Assembly (NCBI RefSeq): GCF_040939455.1
Contig: NC_134119.1
Location: forward strand, 11,954,501 to 12,018,500
Length of the DNA stretch: 64,000 bases
Direction of reading: 5' to 3'
Origin: Microcebus murinus
Lineage: Eukaryota; Chordata; Mammalia; Primates; Cheirogaleidae
In this document: one piece after another, positions 56,882 to 64,000 of the stretch
Numbering within the stretch: the stretch's first letter is position 1
Layout: every line of letters starts with the position of its first letter
Position numbers and translations under genes: made by a program
The notes under the pieces: generated by a model
Told to the model about the DNA's origin: nothing
The model's input: the letters and a program-made list of their open reading frames with translations, nothing else
The model's database searches: none

Positions 56882-57400
56882 GATTTTTTAATTGTGGTAG
56901 AGCACACATAACATAAAATGTAACATCTTAGCCATTTTTAAGCGCACAGTTTAGTGGCACTATGTACATTCACTTTGTTGTGCTACCCTCATCTCCATTC
57001 AACTCAGGACTCTTTTCATCTTGCGACACTAGAACTCCACACCTGTCACACACGAACCCCCGTCCCTCCTCTCCTGCGGCCCAGCCCGCACCGTTCCACT
57101 TCCTGTCTCTGCGACTTGACTGCTCTAGGTCCCTCACACGAGGGGACTTGTGCAGTCTCTGTCTGTTTGTGGCCGGCTTATTCCACTCGGGATGACGTCC
57201 TCAGGGTTCATCCAGGGTGCAGCCCGTGTCAGAACGTCCTTCATTTCCAAGGCTGGGCGCATGTCCCCGTGCGCGCACGCCACACTGGGTTCCGCTGGTG
57301 CATACGGGTTCTGATTTTTCCGCATCCTCACCCACATTTGTTATTTTCTGCATTTTGTTTTGTTGTTATTGTTTTGACAGTAGCTATATCCCAACGGGTG
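56882..57400 (-). mobile_element. L1 3' region (old), minus
   Basis: TTGTGGTAGAGCACACATAA, CATAAAATGTAACATCTTAG, TTTAGTGGCACTATGTACAT, TTCACTTTGTTGTGC, GTTCATCCAGGGTGCAGCC and CAGTAGCTATATCCC-like end. Confidence 0.8.
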
Positions 57401-57561
57401 TGAAGGGAGGCCGGGGCTTCTTGGATCGCGTCTGGAAGGTCTTCCACAAGGACGGCTCCAGAGTAGTCACATGGGAGGGTCTTTGTGGGGCGTTCCATGG
57501 GGTCCGAGTGGGTGACAGGATTTGTACCAAGGCGGTGCTGGCAGACAAGCTCACTGGTTTT

Positions 57562-57916
57562 TTTTTTTTTTTTTTTTTTTTGCTTGTTTTTGTTTTTGAG
57601 ACAGAGTCTCACTTTGTTGCCCAGGCTAGAGTGAGTGCCGTGGCGGCAGCCTAGCTCACAGCAACCCCAAACTCCTGGCTCAAGCAATCCTCCTGCCTCA
57701 GCCTCCCGAGTAGCTGGGACTACAGGCATGCACCACCATGCCCAGCTAATTTTTTTTTATATATATATTAGTTGGCCAATTAATTTCTTTCTATTTATAG
57801 TAGAGACGGGTTCTCACTCTTGCTCAGGCTGGTTTCGAACTCCTGACCTAGAGCAATCCACCCGCCTCAGCCTCCCAGAGTGCTAGGATTACAGGCGTGA
57901 GCCACCGCGCCCAGCC
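57562..57916 (-). mobile_element. Alu SINE, lemur-type, minus
   Basis: T-run of about 22, GAGTGCCGTGGCGGCAGCC, linker TATATATATTAGTTGGCCAA and GAGCCACCGCGCCCAGCC. Near-duplication AGCTCACTGGTTT / AGCTTACTGGTTT. Confidence 0.93.
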
Positions 57917-58819
57917 GAGCTTACTGGTTTTGCTTTTGTTATTGTCACAGCTTAGCCGGCCTGTTAACATTCATAAAAATCACCAAGTTTTCTAAGAATC
58001 CTCGTATTCCCATTTGACATAGATGCTTACGTGAGTTAACGTCGGAAAGTACTTAGTACGGTGAGTGGCACACGGTACGTGCTCAGTTAATGCGAGCTAC
58101 TATTACTGATATGAAGAAGACTTCAGCTGCCTACATCACAGAAAGATGACACCAAGGAAGGGTCTGGAGGTCCGATGGTGATTTGATGGGGGAGAGTTAG
58201 GAACCCCCCCAAGGGACCACCAGAGGCTGCCCCCGCTGCTTGGCTATTTGGGGCCAGCCTCACTGTGAGATCCTGTCTGCCACCTCCTAACGCCAGGGTT
58301 GAGGGCGGAGGACACAGCGCTGGCCCCCGGGAGCCTGCGCCCCAGGACAGGGCTGATAAGCACCCAAGCCAGGTGTGGCCTGTGTTCTCTCTGCCCTTCT
58401 ACCTAGTTTGCAGACATGTCACTCACGAAGGACTTCTCTGTTCTCCCTCTCTTTCCCCATCCCCGATTTCTGCCACTGCGGGGTTGAGGGGACATGCAAA
58501 TTCTTCTGCTGGCGCAAGGCTTCCAGAGAGCAGGAACTTGAGAAGCTGAGGCGGAGATCTGCCTGCCTGTGCAATACGAGATACCAGTAGCTGATGCTGG
58601 GCCACTTTGTGGGAAATCAGGGCTGTGGGAATCACCTGACTGCCCAAGGCACGAAAGACAGAGTCACGTGATGGAGGGGGAGTGTAACCAGGAACTTCCA
58701 GGAAGGGTGGAGGAAGTCCAAAGAGAGTTGCAGAAGAGCGAGCCTTGGCTCTGAAGGAGATCTGGGTTTTAAGGCTCAGCTCCGCCACCAACCATAGAGG
58801 CCTCGACTGGTGGCCACTG
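57917..58819. other. Unassigned sequence
   Basis: 58020-58110 (GAGTTAACGTCGGAAAGTAC) may be the 3' end of a MIR. The rest is unassigned. No gene. Confidence 0.45.
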
Positions 58820-59175
58820 CCCTTAGGGTTAAATGCACCTTCCTTCCAGTGGCCTGCAGGGCCGTCAATGCCTGGCCCTGCCCCTGCCTCTCTGACACTG
58901 TCGTCCCTGCTCTCTCACCCGTGTGCTCTGCTTCAGCCCCACTGGACTTTTCTTTCTGTTGCTGCGATACCAGGCTTGTACCAGCCACAGGGCCTTTGCA
59001 TTTGCTGCCTTTAACCCCCTTCTGCCTGGCTCTGGGTGAGGCTAGTTGCTTCTCGAGCCACAAGCCCAGCTCATATGTCAACTTCCCCAGGGCTCCTCTC
59101 TGACTACCACTAAATCAGTGCTGCCAACCCCTCTGTTTCAGTCCATAGCTCTTGGTGTCCTCTGAAATGATCTTT
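58820..59175 (+). mobile_element. L2 LINE fragment
   Basis: CAGGGCCGTCAATGCCTGGC, CAGGGCCTTTGCATTTGCTG and CAGCTCATATGTCAACTTCC. Confidence 0.65.
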
Positions 59176-60029
59176 TCCAGCATGTTCCGTTACGCTGGTT
59201 CATGGTCATTTTTGACGGCCAGAACGTCAGTTCTGCCAAGTGGAGCCCATGTGCCTCAGGCGAGCTGTTTCGCCAGCCGGGGCCTCAGTTTCCTCCTCTG
59301 TGGGAAGGGGACAATGAGCCCAGCATCTCCTCTGACTCAGCATGGGCTGTGAGCACCTAAGAAAATTAGGGGAATGTTTTGAAAAGCACAAATGAGAAGT
59401 TGCGAAGTGGCTTGCTGAGAGCAAAGAGACTAGCCTGGGGGAGAAGCTGCCCATTTAACACATTTAATTTGCTTTCCAAAGTGTGACTTCCCCAGCCCAA
59501 CCACCAGCAAACAGTCTTGCCCCTTCCCAGCCCGGGGAAAGCAACAACTTCCTAAGGAGAAAAGAATATTGATTTTATTACTCTCGCGTCACCCAGGAAC
59601 GGGATGGCTCAGTATCTGTTACAGCCTCGCGCTGCGTCTTGCAAACGGGGCTCTGGAAGGAACTCACGGTGTGGCCTTGGGCAGTTCTCCCCTCTCTGGG
59701 TCCTGCATTTTTTCATCCTTGAAGGAGAGGGTGGAAATGTTTGAACCTTGGTCTCTCCCAGCACTGGTATTTAGGATAACATGGACTCGGTAGGAGGGAG
59801 GAGAAACTACACAGTCCCAAAGTGCCCCTGGCATGGGCCTCAGCCAGCGCATGCATTAATAACACTCCCACTGGCCCTGCTCAGCCTCCCAAAGCACTTT
59901 CCCGTGCATTACCTCCTGGCAACGCTGGGGTGGAAGCGGGCCAGCAGGCCAGTGTCCTCACCCCAGTTTGGCAGGGAAGAAAGGAGGAGAGAAACGAGGC
60001 CTTGCCTGTTTCTCCAAACTCATTCCCTG
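59176..60029. other. Unassigned sequence, MIR-like traces
   Basis: 59250-59350 (GGGGCCTCAGTTTCCTCCTC, GGGAAGGGGACAATGAG) and 59655-59780 look like diverged MIR cores. No gene is supported. Confidence 0.45.
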
Positions 60030-60412
60030 CTGTTCTCTCCCTTGGTTCTGCCTCAGGGCCTTTGCACATGCTACTCACTGTCTCAACCTGGAATACTCTT
60101 TCTCCAGTTACCCTCACTTCATTACCTGTTTTTCTCAAATGTCTCCAAGAGGCCTTCCCTGATCACCTTGTTTAAAATAACAACCCCATCCATCACTGTC
60201 CCTCCCTTTACCCTGTTTTATTTTTCTTCATGGCATTTCTTGACACTTGACATTAAATGATTTCTCTACTTGTGTATTGCCTGTCTCCTGCCCAAGAATG
60301 TGAGCTCCTTGAGATGAGGACTTTTGTCTGCCTCGTTCAGTGCTGTGTCCCCAGTCCCCAGCGGGAACAGCGCACATGCTCACTAAATAATTGTGGAGCT
60401 GATTAGCCTCCC
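60030..60412 (+). mobile_element. L2 LINE, 3' end
   Basis: CTGCCTCAGGGCCTTTGCAC, GAGGCCTTCCCTGATCACCT, GAATGTGAGCTCCTTGAGAT and ATGCTCACTAAATAATTGTG. Confidence 0.87.
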
Positions 60413-60829
60413 GGGGATGCAGAGGTGGGAGTGACCTTGAAGATAAATCCATGTCCCCTGCCACCAGGCTGGACTTGGTGCACAGGTGGGTCTCTCTTCT
60501 GTGAGAGTCCCTCAGCAGAAATTAAGATTCTTAAAAGAAAAAAACAGTGGTTTTAATCATGACCAAGATCTATGCACTTTCTTTTCTGCCCTATCTTGCT
60601 TTCTTAGCGGGGTTGACGGAGACAGGAAAGAGAGGTAAGGTATTTAGGTTACGTGTTGCAGATGAATGATGTGGACAAACTGCTAAAAGGAGAGATTTTG
60701 GTTCCCTCTTGCCCAGGACTAGGTTTTCTAGTTGTTTTTTACACCTCATTCAACAGTATTGGGTAACAATAATCAGTATTGGGTACAATAATCAGTATTG
60801 GGTACAATAATCACATTAACAAGGTCCTG
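60413..60829. other. Unassigned sequence with a 19-bp tandem repeat
   Basis: No gene or named repeat apart from the three-copy tandem at 60754-60811. Confidence 0.5.
60754..60811 (+). repeat. Three tandem copies of a 19-20-bp unit
   Basis: CAGTATTGGGTACAATAAT is repeated at 60774 and 60793; the first copy (60754) has one extra A. Confidence 0.95.
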
Positions 60830-61010
60830 CGTGGAGGACTTTAAATATCTTATTTCTTGCGAACCCTCAAAACAGCCCCGAAAGGTGGATGATCCTCATT
60901 TTACAGGTGAGAAAACTGAGGCTCTGAAATGCGCAGCACGGGCCAGGAGGTAATTCCCTTGCCCAAGGTCACACGGCCGGGTGTGAGCAGAAGCTGCCAG
61001 GGTTTCCATC
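60830..61010 (-). mobile_element. MIR SINE, minus
   Basis: CCTCATTTTACAGGTGAGAA, AACTGAGGCTCTGAAATGCG, CTTGCCCAAGGTCACACGGC. Confidence 0.82.
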
Positions 61011-61069
61011 TTCATCACTCACTGCCCTGGGCCAAGTGACGCCCGAGAAACTCCTCCAAGGAATGAAAT

Positions 61070-61230
61070 TCCGTGTAGCTGAGAGGTTAAGAGTGGGAGT
61101 TCTGGAATCAGATCGAAGCTGAATCTGGGCTATCTGACCTTGGGTGAACTCGTTACCTGCTCTGTGCCCCAGTCGCCTTGTCCGAAAGTGGCGGTGGTGA
61201 TGATGATGATGATGATAACGGTATCAGTGA
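61070..61230 (+). mobile_element. MIR SINE with (GAT)n
   Basis: GAGAGGTTAAGAGTGGGAGT, TCTGGAATCAGATCG, CTGACCTTGGGTGAACTCG and a GAT run at about 61196-61216. Confidence 0.75.
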
Positions 61231-61348
61231 AGATCCACTGAATTTAATCTGTCCAAAGTGCTCAGGGCAGAAGTTGGAACGTGGTAAGTATATGTAGTTA
61301 TTTTTAGTATCATCCCTTTGTACACACTCTGACTCTCTGTCTCTGTCT

Positions 61349-61385
<37 letters not shown>

Positions 61386-61849
61386 CATGCATACACCCAG
61401 GGGGCTTCCTGGAGGAGGAGTTCTGCCCAGGAGACAGCCCAGGCAGCCACGTGAGTCCTGTCCTAGGGTCAGGCTTAGATCTCCTCCCCTGGCAGGAAAT
61501 TTCCCACTGAGTGGGGAGTGACCGCCTGTTGCCACCTTTACCACCCTCCCCCAACCACCACCCTCGCACTAGGCCCACACACAGGTCATGTGCCTGCGTG
61601 TGACTCAGCCCGGCCGGGTTGATGGTGGGAGGAGAGTTGGAGATCAGCACTGCCAGGGGTTGCTCGGAGCAGCTGCCGGGCTGCAAAGGTCAAGGGATTG
61701 GGTTTCCACCTTGCACCCACACCCACGTCCTGGGAGATGTGTATGGGACCCTGTGGGGACTGGGCTGGGGACTGCCTCATCCCTTGCTCACCATCTGAGT
61801 TCACGTTATGAGTCTTTTCATGTGCACACTCTGGTTTATGAAGTGTTTT
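61231..61849. other. Unassigned sequence with (AC)n
   Basis: AC dinucleotide run at 61352-61383. The rest shows no gene or named repeat. Confidence 0.55.
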
Positions 61850-61985
61850 TCCACCTCCCAAAGTCTGCAGGGCAGCCAGTGTTATTTTGATTGTCCCCAA
61901 GAAATGAGGCGCATTGAGGCTGAGTGTCTTGCTCCATGTCACTTGGAGCTGGGATCCAAGTGATGTTCACAGAGTTGAAGCCCCG
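61850..61985 (-). mobile_element. MIR SINE fragment, minus
   Basis: TTTTGATTGTCCCCAAGAAA, TGAGGCGCATTGAGGCTGAG, CACTTGGAGCTGGGATCCAA. Confidence 0.6.
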
Positions 61986-62214
61986 TGTGCTCCCAACACT
62001 GCACTGACTGTCCTCAAAGCTGTGTGCAAGTGTGTGCGCGCACGCATGTATGCACATACACACATGTGCACGTGCATGGGACATGTGTGTGCATGGGGTA
62101 CTGAGGTAGGAGGTGACCAAAACTGTAGTGTGCAGCTACACTTTTCTGATGGTCTAAAGTCATGTCTGAGCATTACAAGTACATGGTGAGCCTTTCTGTT
62201 TATGTATCATTATA

Positions 62215-62965
62215 ATTTAAACTTTTAATTTTTCTTTGAACAGGTATTATATTCACATATTTCAGAATCCAAATGGGTATGGTAAAATGTCACCCATCCA
62301 CTCAGTTTCTCTCTCTAGAGGCATCCAGTTATTAGTTTCTTCTGCCAGCCAATTCTGTACTTGTATAAGTCAACAGGAATATAAATATCCCCCCTTCACT
62401 GGCCAACACTCTTCATACAGATGGTTGCTCACTCCACTTACCATTCTGCTCTTTGCTTTTTTGTTTAATGTGTCCTGGAGATCATTCCACACCAGTCCAT
62501 AAAGAGCTGCCTTGATACTTTTCAGAGCTGTATAACGTGCCTCCTTTGTAGGGATGCACTGTGATTTATTTGACTAGCCCTCTCTTGGTGGACAGTTAGG
62601 TTATTTCCAATACTTGCAATCACACACTATGGTATGATGAGTCATCTCATACATACATCACTGGGTGCATGTGTGGGAAATCCAGAGCCTTGCCAGGCAG
62701 AGTGTCCCAGGACCAGAAGCAGAGCGTCAGATGGGAGCTTTGCTAGAACTGCAGCGGTACAGGCCCACCCCGCAGCTGGGGGATTGGGATCTGCATTGAA
62801 AAAGATGACCAGGGATTTGTATGCACGTCAAAGTTTAAGAAGCACTGGGCTGGAAGACAGATACCCAGGAGTGGGATTCCTGGGTCAAGAGGAAGGAACA
62901 TTTATAATTTTGATGGGTACAGCCAAATTGACATCTGCAGAGCTTAATTCAATACATATCCCCGC
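62215..62965 (-). mobile_element. L1 3' end (old), minus, split by MER5A
   Basis: TTTTTCTTTGAACAGGTATT, ATATTCACATATTTCAGAAT, GAGATCATTCCACACCAGTC, GTGGACAGTTAGGTTATTTC; after the insert, GGAGTGGGATTCCTGGGTCA and GTACAGCCAAATTGAC. Confidence 0.75.
62728..62850 (+). mobile_element. MER5A-like hAT relic
   Basis: ACAGGCCCACCCCGCAGCTG, GGGATCTGCATTG and CACGTCAAAGTTTAAGAAGC, ACTG end. Confidence 0.65.
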
Positions 62966-63009
62966 TTGTAATGCATAAGCATGTTGGGAGAATCTTGAAA
63001 AAAAAAATC

Positions 63010-63112
63010 CATTTCCAGCACCACAACCTATGGAGAGTAGGATTCAGTGAGTCTGGGTGGGCCTAGGAATCTGCATTTATACACTCCCAGGTTTTGGAAC
63101 AACTGGCTTAAA
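63010..63112 (+). mobile_element. MER5A-like hAT relic
   Basis: AGGATTCAGTGAGTCTGGGT, GGGCCTAGGAATCTGCATTT, then ACACTCCCAGG. Confidence 0.55.
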
Positions 63113-64000
63113 TACATCCCTAACCTTTGACTCCAGACACTTCTTTTAGGGCTCCCGGGGGGCATGGCTGTCATGATCTTTAACTCTCCACGTGGAGATG
63201 GCAAACCCAATGTCCCTGAGGTCCAGATGGACATTCCTGATGATTGAAGTGGGAAAGGTTAGGTTTATATTGACATTTAGGTTAAAAAATATTAGAACAG
63301 GTGCACATCCAGCAAAATGCATTTGGGCTAAAATTTGGCCTGCACTCCATGAGTTTGTGACTCATGGTGTTTTTGAAATACCTTTTTTTTTTGTTTTGGC
63401 AAATAATTTCATGCCACCTGGGGAGGCCTCAGGTGTCCTTTCTCCACTATAGTATGAGAGACCTGAGGGATCAAGGCTGTCGCTTTACAGATGAGAAAAC
63501 TGGGCTCAGAGTGGTGACCAGGTGGCCTGCAATATTTAAATATTTAAAATACGTAAGTCCGTATTTACTGACTCTCAGGCAATGTGCTCAATCCTGGGGA
63601 GTTTAAGCCTGCAGGACCAGGGCCAGGTCCTCAAGGAGGGAAGGGACAAACACACAACAAACAAGGGATGGCCACCAGTGTGCATCATGCAACAATATGA
63701 GTTCTTTCTCGGCGCTACAGTGGTTCACAGGACCAAGGAAAGGTCACAGGGGAAAGATGTTGGTGGTTTTGGTTTTTTGTTCACCTTAAGCGGAGATTTA
63801 GACCCGGAATTTGCACATATTCCCTGTGAAGGGCCCGAGAGCAAATAATTCAGACCTTGAAGGCTCCACTCTGCCACTGCAGCAGGAAAGCCACCACAAA
63901 CGACAGGCAAAGGGGTGTGGCTGTGTGCCAATAAACTTTAATTATGGACACTGACATCTGAACTTCATGTAGTGTTCATTTCACATGTCACAAACTTGTC
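63113..64000. other. Unassigned sequence
   Basis: 63470-63560 (TTTACAGATGAGAAAACTGG) may be a trace of minus MIR. No gene is recognised up to the end of the window. Confidence 0.5.

Overview
The window is nuclear DNA of a strepsirrhine primate, most likely a lemur. Many Alu elements carry the lemur-type middle linker (a TTGGCCAATTAAT-like stretch, then an ATATATA run, between the monomers) and the lemur-type right end (GCTGACGCCACGGCACTCACTC). They sit among MIR, L2, old L1, MaLR-type LTR and MER5/MER20 relics, all typical of primate DNA.

Only one host coding exon can be supported. It is coding exon 1 of ARFGEF2 (BIG2, an ARF guanine-nucleotide exchange factor) on the minus strand at 14360-14480, with a CpG-rich promoter just above it (to about 14760). 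Positions 1-14359 are therefore ARFGEF2 intron 1. Everything right of about 14.8 kb lies upstream of the gene. In human the next gene on that side is PREX1, so this part is probably the ARFGEF2-PREX1 intergenic interval (inference). Next to the promoter lies a 650-bp purine-only-like GA tract. An orphan GC-rich block with a good CTCF-type motif lies at 23.6-24.3 kb.

The main feature is an almost structurally complete endogenous betaretrovirus of the type D (SRV/MPMV-like) plan at 43246-52161, plus strand. It has two 443-bp LTRs differing at 11 sites by eye, a 6-bp target duplication (CGCCAG), a tRNA-Lys1,2-type primer binding site and a 5' splice donor. The genes follow in the order gag, pro (dUTPase, protease, G-patch), pol (RT, RNase H, integrase) and env with a gammaretrovirus-like TM. 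A polypurine tract precedes the 3' LTR. gag, pro, pol and env are all broken by stop codons or frameshifts, so it is not a competent provirus. Between env and the 3' LTR I find four conserved sequence blocks embedded in perfectly complementary stems. They match the constitutive transport element (CTE) of simian type D viruses, but in a different linear order. This is the most interesting signal in the window.

The rest is repeat archaeology: Alu inside MaLR LTR inside L2 (4.9-7.5 kb), Alu inside Alu inside L1 (31.7-34.1 kb), a nearly 1-kb GT-rich satellite (40.26-41.23 kb), and a 23-G homopolymer (27.38 kb). Old-repeat boundaries were set by eye and should be read as +/- 20-50 bp. No tRNA, rRNA, snRNA or CRISPR structure was recognised.
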